Under the pieces are notes generated by a model that saw only the letters and a list, made by a program, of their open reading frames with translations, was not told the DNA's origin and did not search any database. From contig JAQUDY010000018.1 in NCBI GenBank assembly GCA_028685445.1, positions 1 to 12,536 of the forward strand: DNA of 12,536 nucleotides. Reading direction: 5' to 3'. The translations under genes were made by a program, and so were the position numbers. Source of the stretch: Bacilli bacterium. Its GTDB lineage: Bacteria; Bacillota_I; Bacilli_A; RF39; UBA660. Positions 6,259-12,536 of this stretch are shown here, piece after piece. The first letter of the stretch is position 1; each line of letters begins with the position of its first letter.

Positions 6259-7933
6259 AGCGAAAACCCCCTCCGCCTCCGCCTCCACCAAAAGAGCCGC
6301 CTCCGCCTCCACCTGATGAAAAACCTCCACCTCCAGATGAATAACTTTCCGCTTTACTTTTAGCACTCACAGCTTTATTTAAACTAGTATATGACATAGT
6401 GTTTATGAATACTACATTATTATAAGATACATCGGTTATTACATCCGGATACATTTTTTTAAATTCTTCAGCAACTGTTTTTGCTATTCCAAATATTTGA
6501 GCATACATTAAATAATATTCCCAAAGATGAACATGTGTTGCTGATTTATCTTCTATACTTGAAAATTCTTGTAAAAATTTTTTAGAACCAGCTAATTTCA
6601 TTGCTTCATTATAAATCTCGTATGTTTCATAGTATTTTGTAAAAACTTTTTTTTCTTTTATTAATAGTTCTTTCGTAGAAGCTTCTTGTTTTTGATAATC
6701 TAAGACTTTATCAAACCAGCGCAATATTTTATTATAATGATTTTCACAATATTTAGAAAACTCTTTTGATTCTAAAATTCCATCTTTGCTTGCTTCATAC
6801 ATATAATCAAACATATCATTTTCTAAATAATTATTATTATCTCTTATTTGCTGAAATTTTTCTGCATCCATAACTAAAGTAGCTTCTTCACCTTTTTTAA
6901 ATAAACCTTTTTTTTCTTTCATTTCAACTTTAACATAGTTATGTTTTACCCAATTTAATATAAGTGCTCCTAAGAAATCATTTTTATTCTTGGTTAAATT
7001 ATAATTATGAGCTAGAAAAAAAGCATAATGAATATCTTTATCGCAAGGTATATCTCGAAAATAATTTAAATCTTTTGGAAATTTACCTTTAGAAATTTTT
7101 TTTTCGAAGTTTTTATTTTTTGATACACTATATTTTACAATAATTATTGGAATTATTGTAAATAGAGCTATTTGGATAAAAAAAATTAAAAACGCAATAA
7201 ATTTTGAAAAGTGACTTTCTTTATAATGTACAACATCTTCTTCTGCCATATTATAATAGTATTCAAAACTATTATCTAGTATATTGTTAGTTGCAAATGT
7301 TCCTTTAGGAAATTCTACTAAGATTGTCATATATTCATTAGAATTTAATTTTCCTGGACTATTCATTTCTATTAATCCATCATAAACATAAGCAGTCCCT
7401 CCATAATTACCATAACCCCAAACAGGTGTATCATCTGAAAATTTTTCATCTGAACGAATTACTATACTAACATCTTTTGGTTTTAAAGATAACTCATAAG
7501 GAATTAATGTCCAGTAAATCATTTGTTTATCTATAGTTTCAGCTACAAATCCTTGAATCTCATAATTTAGTGTATATATATTTTTTCCATAATTACTTAT
7601 TCCCCAACATAATTCTAAACCATTACTTAAATAATTAATTCCATTTTTATACGACTTATTTTTAAAATTTTCTTTTGTATTCCAATATGATAATAAGTCA
7701 TATTCTTTATTTTGATCTTTTACTTTAAAATTAGTAAAAGATGCATTTCCTATATTATAATAAGGTTTATATCCTTCTGTTCCAGAGTTTATAATAACAT
7801 CCCATTTTTCTGTTATGTGAGCTGTTCCATATTTATCTAAATATATATCCATAGTAATTTTATTAATAGAGTCTGCTTTTGCATTTATGGTAAAACAAAA
7901 TGTTAATAAAACTATAAATAAAATCTTTCTCAT
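6257..7933 (-). CDS. DUF2207 family membrane protein with Gly-rich C-terminal tail
   Basis: It has a signal peptide (MRKILFIVLLTFCFTINAKA), an extracytoplasmic DUF2207 domain (about 22-230, beginning INKITMDIYLDKYGTAHI), a transmembrane segment (about 244-268) and a long charged cytoplasmic region. Near its end is the family-typical HLWEYYLMYAQIFGIAKTV, followed by a glycine tail of about 30 residues (GGGGFSSGGGGGG...). The function of the family is not established. In many family members a transmembrane hairpin precedes the HLWEYY-like motif; here that stretch is charged (KELLIKEKKVFTKYYETYE), so only one internal membrane segment is seen. I prefer the ATG at 7933 (558 residues), with GAGG 9 nt away, over the ATG at 7939, which is only 3 nt from it. 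It is 53 nt downstream of lemA, a frequent partner of DUF2207 genes. Confidence 0.88.
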   Translation of the reverse strand: MRKILFIVLLTFCFTINAKADSINKITMDIYLDKYGTAHITEKWDVIINSGTEGYKPYYNIGNASFTNFKVKDQNKEYDLLSYWNTKENFKNKSYKNGINYLSNGLELCWGISNYGKNIYTLNYEIQGFVAETIDKQMIYWTLIPYELSLKPKDVSIVIRSDEKFSDDTPVWGYGNYGGTAYVYDGLIEMNSPGKLNSNEYMTILVEFPKGTFATNNILDNSFEYYYNMAEEDVVHYKESHFSKFIAFLIFFIQIALFTIIPIIIVKYSVSKNKNFEKKISKGKFPKDLNYFRDIPCDKDIHYAFFLAHNYNLTKNKNDFLGALILNWVKHNYVKVEMKEKKGLFKKGEEATLVMDAEKFQQIRDNNNYLENDMFDYMYEASKDGILESKEFSKYCENHYNKILRWFDKVLDYQKQEASTKELLIKEKKVFTKYYETYEIYNEAMKLAGSKKFLQEFSSIEDKSATHVHLWEYYLMYAQIFGIAKTVAEEFKKMYPDVITDVSYNNVVFINTMSYTSLNKAVSAKSKAESYSSGGGGFSSGGGGGGSFGGGGGGGGFR

Positions 7934-7952
7934 ATTCATCTACCTCTATTTA

Positions 7953-7961
7953 ATTTTAGCA
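7953..7961 (-). promoter_or_regulatory. Possible extended -10 element before the DUF2207 gene
   Basis: The minus strand reads TGC-TAAAAT in the gap after lemA. There is no convincing -35, and the predicted start falls very near the ribosome site. It could supply extra transcription of the DUF2207 gene beyond the lemA hairpin. Confidence 0.25.
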
Positions 7962-7969
7962 TAATTTAT

Positions 7970-7994
7970 AAAAAAAAGAATCATAACGACTCTT
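7970..7994 (-). terminator. Short hairpin plus eight Us overlapping the lemA stop codon
   Basis: The minus strand reads AAGAGTC (7994-7988), loop GTTAT, GATTCTT (7982-7976): 7 bp with one G-U pair. Eight consecutive Ts (7977-7970) follow or overlap the arm. The stem is weak, so partial termination between lemA and the DUF2207 gene is more likely than a full stop. Confidence 0.45.
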
Positions 7995-8544
7995 AAAATT
8001 TAACTTTTACATTTTCTTTTTCAGATTCTGTAGCTTCAAAAAAAGTTTCTTGTTTAAAATTAAACATATTTGCAACTATATTACTAGGTATAGTCTCAAT
8101 CTTTGTATTATATTTCATTACAATATCATTATAAAATTGTCTTGCATAAGAAATCTTATCTTCTGTATCTTTTAAACTGCTTTGCATATCCATAAAATTA
8201 GTATTTGCTTTTAAATCAGGATAAGCCTCAGATAAAGCAAATAACTTACTCATAACATTAGATAATTCTCCACTAGCTTTCATTTCATCTTCTGGTGTTG
8301 TTGCTGATAAATAAGTATTTCTAGCACTTATTACCTTCTCTAGCGTTTCAGATTCGTGTTTAGTATAACCTTTAATAGTCTCTATTAAGTTTGGAATTAG
8401 ATCAAATCTTCTTTTTAATTGAACATCAATTTGAGACCATTGATTTCTTACTTTATTTCTTAACTGTATTAATAAATTATAAGTTATAATAAACCATAAA
8501 GCTAATAACCCTATAATAATTAATAATATATGCCACCACTGCAT
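7993..8544 (-). CDS. lemA: LemA family membrane protein
   Basis: This 183-residue protein has one N-terminal transmembrane segment (about 5-27), then the LemA signature: NKVRNQWSQIDVQLKRRFDL, IPNLIETIKGYTKHESETLE and ISARN. A helical, alpha-only domain follows (about 30-170), ending with the typical F-Q-FFE segment and a VKVKF end. LemA proteins are widespread membrane-anchored helical proteins of unclear role, often next to DUF2207 genes as here. Start choice: an in-frame GTG at 8553 would add three residues, but it sits inside AAAGGTTGTGA (8560-8550). That sequence fits the extended anti-SD complement at 9 of 11 positions and lies 5 nt before the ATG at 8544, so the ATG is favoured. The length matches the family. 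Confidence 0.93.
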   Translation of the reverse strand: MQWWHILLIIIGLLALWFIITYNLLIQLRNKVRNQWSQIDVQLKRRFDLIPNLIETIKGYTKHESETLEKVISARNTYLSATTPEDEMKASGELSNVMSKLFALSEAYPDLKANTNFMDMQSSLKDTEDKISYARQFYNDIVMKYNTKIETIPSNIVANMFNFKQETFFEATESEKENVKVKF

Positions 8545-8549
8545 AAATT

Positions 8550-8560
8550 TCACAACCTTT
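8550..8560 (-). promoter_or_regulatory. Ribosome binding site deciding the lemA start
   Basis: AAAGGTTGTGA on the minus strand, 5 nt before the ATG at 8544. The alternative GTG start lies inside this site, which argues against its use. Confidence 0.6.
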
Positions 8561-8568
8561 CTTATATA

Positions 8569-8574
8569 ATTATA
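8569..8574 (-). promoter_or_regulatory. -10 hexamer for lemA
   Basis: A perfect TATAAT on the minus strand lies in the 62-71 nt gap upstream of lemA, about 13 nt from the ribosome site. No good -35 lies at 16-18 nt spacing (best is TTTTAG), so the call is weak; this AT-rich gap could give a chance match. Confidence 0.35.
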
Positions 8575-8615
8575 TTAACATAGATGATTTGCTAAAACAA
8601 TAAATTTATTTATGA

Positions 8616-9323
8616 CTAGACAAATATAAAATTGATAATATTTCCGTTTTTAAACGACAATTTTGCTGAATATAAACCTTTTCCTATGCCTAGAAATGTT
8701 ACGCTTTTATTCGTAAACTCGTAATTAAGATTTATTTTTTTATTTTCGTAAATATTTTCTATACTTATGACTTTAAAATCTTCTAGTGATGTAAGAGTAG
8801 CCTCTGCATTTTTTGGTATTGGAATAAAAGTAATGTCCATATTATGAAAACTTTTAGAAAAGAACTCTTCTTCTTTCATAAGTTTAAATTCTTGATTGTT
8901 TATTTTAAAAGGCATCGCTGTTATAGGATTTATTGGTGTTATCGCTGTATCTTTTATTTTTCCAGTTATATTATTAAGACTCTTTATTATTATGGGGTCT
9001 TCCTTTATTTTAGTTATTAATCCTTCTTCTTTTATACTAGAAGTATTTATTACTTTATAATTAGTTCCTATCTTAGCATATTTAATTTCTACTTTATCAC
9101 CGACAGAAAAAATGTTTGTAAAAACGATTAATTCATTTTTTATTTTATGGTCAGGTTCTGTATCAAGTTTAGCAACTACTTCAGTTGCTGATCTTCTTTC
9201 TATTATTGTAGCTATTCCTTCATATTCTTCATACTTTTCATTAGATAATAAATATCCAATTAAAACTCCCACTGCGGTACATATAATTAATAATATCGAT
9301 ATTAATATTTTTATTTTCTTCAT
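8616..9323 (-). CDS. Membrane-anchored protein of unknown function
   Basis: I do not recognise this 235-residue protein. It starts with KK and a hydrophobic segment (about 5-27, ILISILLIICTAVGVLIGYL); the cysteine there is not in a lipobox context, so it is probably a single-pass anchor. Residues about 32-100 (YEGIATIIERRSATEVVAKL ... FSVGDKVEIKYAKIGTNYKV) look like a small beta-barrel of OB type: a strand-rich stretch with a GDKVEIKY turn-and-strand. A second beta-rich part (about 130-235) contains repeated short strands. No catalytic motif is visible. It starts 12 nt after the pyrophosphatase stop with AGGTG before the ATG, so it is the last gene of the nitroreductase-pyrophosphatase transcript. 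An extracytoplasmic location is inferred. Confidence 0.8.
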   Translation of the reverse strand: MKKIKILISILLIICTAVGVLIGYLLSNEKYEEYEGIATIIERRSATEVVAKLDTEPDHKIKNELIVFTNIFSVGDKVEIKYAKIGTNYKVINTSSIKEEGLITKIKEDPIIIKSLNNITGKIKDTAITPINPITAMPFKINNQEFKLMKEEEFFSKSFHNMDITFIPIPKNAEATLTSLEDFKVISIENIYENKKINLNYEFTNKSVTFLGIGKGLYSAKLSFKNGNIINFIFV

Positions 9324-9335
9324 AAAAACACCTAT

Positions 9336-10955
9336 TTATAACTTTTCTATAAAACTTAAAATTAAAGGAACCATTTGTTTTTTTCTAGATACTACTCCTT
9401 TTAGTAAGTGTCCTTGAGTTAACTCTAAAATACTATATGCTTCTTCTAAAAATTTTTTAGCACTTTCATTAAATATTAAATATGAGTTATTATTAAAAAT
9501 ATCAGTAATGAATAAACAAACAACTTTATAATTATTATTTTTACTTATATCATTTAATATCTTTACATATTCTAAAGTTTCACTTTGATATTCATTATAG
9601 TTTGTTGTAAATACTTGAGCTATGCCCACTTTATTTTCTCCAGCTATATAATTTTTAAAATCTTTATAAATTATTTCCTCTTTAGTATAACCTTCTTTAC
9701 TAACACCGCTACTTAATAAGTCTACACCATATTTTTTTAAGTTCACATTAGCAATTAAAGATAACTCTTTTGCAACTTTTTTATCTAAAGATGTCGTTGT
9801 AGGACTTTCTAAAAGAAGAGTGTCTGATATAATGCCACTTAACATAAGTCCCGCTATATTGCTCGGTATTTTTATACCTTGTTCTATAAAAAGATGATAT
9901 ATTATTGTATTAACTGAACCAACTGACATATTTCTAAAATTTATAGGTGTGTGTGTATAAATATTACCTATATTATGATGATCTACTATTTCAATAACAT
10001 TGGCTTCTCCTAATCCGTCAACACTTTGATTGGGTTCATTATGATCCACTAAGATTACATCTTTACGAGTTATTTCATTGGTATCTATAACCCTTAACAT
10101 CCCTTCGCAAATACCTCTTGCATTTACTATAGGATAATTTGTGTGTTTTAATTTATTACTTGATTCTATAAAGTCTGTTAAATAATCCATTGGTTCAAAC
10201 GTTACCGCAGTAGATGCTCTTTTTATTGTTTTAATCGGATTAGCTAAAGAAATTATTTTAGATATTTTAAATGTATCATATGGTGTTATAATTACATTGA
10301 CTTTATTCTTTTTTATTAAATTAATTTCTGCTTTTGTTAAAGAATATGAATCCATTAAAACAATTAATTTTGCTTTGTTTTTTAATACATGGTCTAACAC
10401 ATGAGATCTATTGCATCCTATTACAATAGATTTATTATCTATTTTGATGTTATCTACAAACATATGATAAGAGATTGTAACAGAAATAGCTTCTCCTATT
10501 ATTTCATCATCATATTTATAGCTTTTAGTTGCATTTAAAGTGTTAGTTAAATTATCAAAACTTGTATTAATAACATTCGAGGAATTAATTATCATTTCTT
10601 TAGCAATCTCTTTTAAAGAAACATAACCAATAAACCTCTTGTTATCATCAACAATAGGAATGCCTGTTATTTCTTTTTCACTCATATAATTATAAGTGTT
10701 ATATATAGACTCATTTTGATTAATAAAAAATGAGTTATATTTTATATCTTTTAATTGAACTTTAACATCGTTTAAATATCTTGGAACAGGTGTTTTAAAT
10801 CTATTTAAAGCATATTGAGTCTCTAAATTAATCTCACCTAGTACCCGCGGTTCTGTATTAAGCCCCATTTTATTCTTTAAATAAGAAAGTGCTATAGCTC
10901 CAGTTACTGTATCAGTATCTGGTTTTTTATGTCCGAAAATTAATACTTTTTTCAT
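9336..10955 (-). CDS. ppaC: Manganese-dependent inorganic pyrophosphatase (family II) with CBS-DRTGG-CBS regulatory insert
   Basis: It hydrolyses pyrophosphate to two phosphates in the cytoplasm, driving biosynthetic reactions. The 539 residues fit the CBS-PPase length. In order: the DHH motif I GHKKPDTD (8-15; metal ligands H9, D13, D15), CBS half (about 67-125), a DRTGG-like domain (about 130-245), second CBS (about 247-298), then the DHH half resumes with VDHNEPNQ (303-310), VDHH (324-327) and SDTLLLESPTTT (377-388). The C-terminal DHHA2 domain carries SRKKQ (523-527), the substrate-binding arginine/lysine motif. Motif I usually reads GHKNPDTD; here Asn is Lys, a non-ligand position. In characterised CBS-PPases the insert binds adenine nucleotides, and with DRTGG also diadenosine polyphosphates, so nucleotide control is expected. 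The start follows AAGGAG by 5 nt; the gap to the upstream nitroreductase is 17 nt. Confidence 0.95.
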   Translation of the reverse strand: MKKVLIFGHKKPDTDTVTGAIALSYLKNKMGLNTEPRVLGEINLETQYALNRFKTPVPRYLNDVKVQLKDIKYNSFFINQNESIYNTYNYMSEKEITGIPIVDDNKRFIGYVSLKEIAKEMIINSSNVINTSFDNLTNTLNATKSYKYDDEIIGEAISVTISYHMFVDNIKIDNKSIVIGCNRSHVLDHVLKNKAKLIVLMDSYSLTKAEINLIKKNKVNVIITPYDTFKISKIISLANPIKTIKRASTAVTFEPMDYLTDFIESSNKLKHTNYPIVNARGICEGMLRVIDTNEITRKDVILVDHNEPNQSVDGLGEANVIEIVDHHNIGNIYTHTPINFRNMSVGSVNTIIYHLFIEQGIKIPSNIAGLMLSGIISDTLLLESPTTTSLDKKVAKELSLIANVNLKKYGVDLLSSGVSKEGYTKEEIIYKDFKNYIAGENKVGIAQVFTTNYNEYQSETLEYVKILNDISKNNNYKVVCLFITDIFNNNSYLIFNESAKKFLEEAYSILELTQGHLLKGVVSRKKQMVPLILSFIEKL

Positions 10956-10972
10956 TTAAACTCCTTTTAAAA

Positions 10973-11512
10973 TTATTTATATATAAGAACGTCTTCTATT
11001 TCTTTTCTAGGACGAGGATCTGGGTTTTGTAAAGGATATCCTAAAGCAACTGCGCTTACCATTTCATAATCATTGATATTTAAATAAGCCTCAATTTCTT
11101 CCTTTACACAGTCAGTATGATTTATCCATAATGTACCTAAACCAAAATTAAGCGCTCCTAGTGTTATGTTTTGAATAGCTGCTGAGGTTCCCATAAGATC
11201 AAGCTCATGCCATAATTTATTTTTCTCTTTCATAACTATTATTAACGTATTAGTGTTTTCAATAACACTTGCTGTAAAATTTGCTGTTTTATATCGCTTA
11301 TCATTATTTGTTGCGCAATAATCATTTATCATATCTACTATTTTTTGTTTTTCTTTATTTTTAAGAATTACAAATTTCCACGGTTGTCTATTATGTGCTG
11401 ATGGTGCTAAAGTAGCTAACCTAATTATTTCTTTTAAGTCAGATTTTCTCACTTCTTGATTAGAGTATTTTCTAATACTTCTTCTTTTTTCTATTGCATC
11501 AATTATATCCAT
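10973..11512 (-). CDS. Nitroreductase family FMN-dependent oxidoreductase
   Basis: This 179-residue protein is of standard length for a minimal nitroreductase-fold enzyme. Visible are the N-terminal FMN-phosphate motif RRSIRKYSNQEV (10-21), the APSAHNRQPWKFVIL segment (36-50), a central helix-turn with GALNFGLGTLWINH (about 118-131) and the late VSAVALGYP (about 152-160). Such proteins are cytoplasmic NAD(P)H-dependent flavoenzymes that usually act as dimers; the natural substrate cannot be read from sequence. The ATG follows GGAGG by 7 nt, the best ribosome site in the window. It is first in the leftward nitroreductase-pyrophosphatase-unknown operon, divergent from the carboxypeptidase gene. 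Confidence 0.93.
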   Translation of the reverse strand: MDIIDAIEKRRSIRKYSNQEVRKSDLKEIIRLATLAPSAHNRQPWKFVILKNKEKQKIVDMINDYCATNNDKRYKTANFTASVIENTNTLIIVMKEKNKLWHELDLMGTSAAIQNITLGALNFGLGTLWINHTDCVKEEIEAYLNINDYEMVSAVALGYPLQNPDPRPRKEIEDVLIYK

Positions 11513-11557
11513 AAAATAGCCTCCAACTATTATAATAATATCATATTTATAGTGAGA

Positions 11558-11563
11558 ATTATA
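11558..11563 (-). promoter_or_regulatory. -10 hexamer for the nitroreductase operon
   Basis: A perfect TATAAT on the minus strand lies about 45 nt upstream of the nitroreductase ATG. Its -35 region (around 11581-11589, best TTAACT at 20 nt) is poor. It overlaps the -35 region of the opposite promoter, so the two may compete or be controlled together. Confidence 0.4.
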
Positions 11564-11585
11564 CTTTACACTTAATTTGTTTTAG

Positions 11586-11621
11586 TTAAAGTATAGATTT
11601 TTTATATGTTATAATTATAAT
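11586..11621 (+). promoter_or_regulatory. Promoter for the D,D-carboxypeptidase gene
   Basis: TTAAAG (11586-11591), an 18-nt spacer and a perfect TATAAT (11610-11615); a second TATAAT follows directly at 11616-11621. A start near 11622 would give a very short leader that begins around the ribosome site, so the true start may lie slightly off this prediction. Confidence 0.4.
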
Positions 11622-11634
11622 AGGATGTGAGTTT

Positions 11635-12536
11635 ATGACTAAAATAAAAGTAAAAAAACCTATTAAAATAAGTTTTGTTTTTTTGGTTTTATTAATTGTT
11701 TTATTAATTTTTGGAAATAAGTTTTATAAAGAACATTTATATAAACAAACATATGAATATAAGCTCTTAGAAATAAATTATTCATTAGAAGAAACTAAGC
11801 CTTTAATAAAATATCTAAATCAAAAAGAAATAGAATATATCTTAACTAAAGAGTATAATTCCAACATAGTAAAATTAGTACAAGATAAATACTTTATTTT
11901 TAATAATTTAGAACGTTATATAAAATATACCGATAAAAATAATGATAAAGATATTGCTTTAATTATAAAATCGGTTAATGTAAATAGAGATCTTGATTTT
12001 TATGAAAATCCTACTAAAACTAATTTAGAAGATAAACATTTAATGCTTGTGAATAAATACTATTTTTTAGAGGAAAATTACATACCCGAAAATTTAAATA
12101 CAGTCTCTCTTTCATATTCTTATGAAGGAAACTCTATAAACGAAGAAGTAATAAATGCTTTTATGGAACTTTCTAGTGATGCTAAAAATTCCGGATATAC
12201 AATTGTAATAAATTCTTCTTATAGAGATTACAATTCTCAAAAAGAAGTCTGGGAATCAAGAAAAGTTTTATATGGAACAAGAAAAGCTGACTCTTTTGCT
12301 GCTAGGGCTGGTCATTCTGAACATCAAACTGGATTTGCTATAGATGTAGCTGACTTTTTCGATGAAGAAGACACATTTGGAAATACTGATAGCTTTATTT
12401 GGATGAAAGAGAATTGTTACAAACATGGTTTTATCCTAAGATACCCTGCCGATAAAGAAGATATCACAGGATACTCTTATGAACCTTGGCATTATAGATA
12501 TGTTGGTAAAGAAGTAGCAAATATTATAAAAAAAGA
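11635..12536 (+). CDS. VanY-type D-alanyl-D-alanine carboxypeptidase, membrane-anchored (3' end beyond window)
   Basis: The open frame runs from ATG 11635 to the window end (300 codons) without a stop. AGGATGTGA lies 4 nt before the ATG. An N-terminal membrane segment (about 11-28) is followed by a helical spacer and VNKYYFLEENYIPENL (139-154), typical of the family entry to the peptidase domain. The VanY/M15 catalytic motifs are complete: SSYRDYNSQ (194-202), SEHQTGFAID (228-237, zinc ligands H230 and D237) and EPWHYRYVG (283-291, catalytic E283 and zinc ligand H286). These zinc enzymes remove the terminal D-Ala from peptidoglycan stem peptides outside the membrane. By comparison with the family only a short C-terminal piece should be missing. 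No van resistance genes are visible, so a housekeeping wall-trimming role (YodJ-like) is more likely than vancomycin resistance. Confidence 0.93.
   Translation, partial: MTKIKVKKPIKISFVFLVLLIVLLIFGNKFYKEHLYKQTYEYKLLEINYSLEETKPLIKYLNQKEIEYILTKEYNSNIVKLVQDKYFIFNNLERYIKYTDKNNDKDIALIIKSVNVNRDLDFYENPTKTNLEDKHLMLVNKYYFLEENYIPENLNTVSLSYSYEGNSINEEVINAFMELSSDAKNSGYTIVINSSYRDYNSQKEVWESRKVLYGTRKADSFAARAGHSEHQTGFAIDVADFFDEEDTFGNTDSFIWMKENCYKHGFILRYPADKEDITGYSYEPWHYRYVGKEVANIIKK

Noticed and set aside
6263..6345. Simple repeat or CRISPR-like array (CCGCCTCCACC-rich)
   Set aside because: It encodes the glycine tail of the DUF2207 protein in frame, a known feature of that family.
8599..8610. AATAAATTTATT palindrome after the unknown gene as a terminator
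   Set aside because: It is all A/T, leaves no room for a loop and has no clean T-run; such palindromes arise by chance in AT-rich DNA.
9112..9417. Plus-strand open frame of 101 codons
   Set aside because: It spans the junction of the unknown gene and the pyrophosphatase gene on the opposite strand; no motif or ribosome site supports it.
1..12536. Mycoplasma-type code (TGA read as Trp)
   Set aside because: All genes read through with TGG for tryptophan and no in-frame TGA, and the wall-modifying carboxypeptidase argues for a walled cell.
11635..12536. Vancomycin-resistance vanY
   Set aside because: The catalytic domain matches, but no vanH/A/X/R/S-like gene is nearby and such carboxypeptidases are common housekeeping enzymes.

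Overview
The window is AT-rich DNA with compact, mostly leftward gene clusters. Every complete gene stops at TAA or TAG, all tryptophans are TGG, and Shine-Dalgarno sites of the AAGGAGG type are clear. This points to a low-GC Gram-positive-type bacterium (Bacillota, or a relative near the Erysipelotrichia/RF39-like lineages) using the standard bacterial code. The lineage guess is inference from composition and gene families. No rRNA, tRNA, CRISPR array or insertion sequence is visible.

Positions 1-6135 (minus strand) hold the unusual part: a tandem array of five exported proteins. Four (6135-4636, 4492-2933, 2176-902 and the window-truncated 779-1) are clear paralogues. Each has a basic N-terminus, one hydrophobic segment ending in (S/A)TYAW(F/L), and a large beta-rich ectodomain with recurring motifs (LIPMSS-G, YVAFDLFIKN, NSVRVAFAQIG, VIWEPND, NSITKVR-YI-EGQDIDN). 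The fifth (2887-2195) is a shorter, membrane-anchored, divergent relative. The TYAWF-type signal resembles the signal peptides processed by SipW-class signal peptidases for TasA/camelysin-like surface fibre proteins, so I infer a surface-fibre or cell-envelope appendage locus. No signal peptidase or sortase lies in the window. Two members carry an extra C-terminal Ig-like domain. The two upstream genes have near-identical promoter architecture (TTGACA, 16-nt spacer, extended -10), and both promoters are preceded by the same 11-mer containing a perfect Spo0A-box sequence.

Positions 6257-8544 (minus) are a LemA gene followed by a DUF2207 membrane protein with a Gly-rich tail, a common gene pair of poorly known envelope function. 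It ends in a good hairpin terminator. Positions 8616-11512 (minus) look like one operon: nitroreductase, then a CBS/DRTGG-containing manganese-dependent family II pyrophosphatase, then a membrane-anchored protein of unknown function. Divergent from it, on the plus strand from 11635 and running off the window end, is a VanY-type D,D-carboxypeptidase. Apart from the two metabolic enzymes (nitroreductase and pyrophosphatase), nearly everything here is membrane or cell-surface related.
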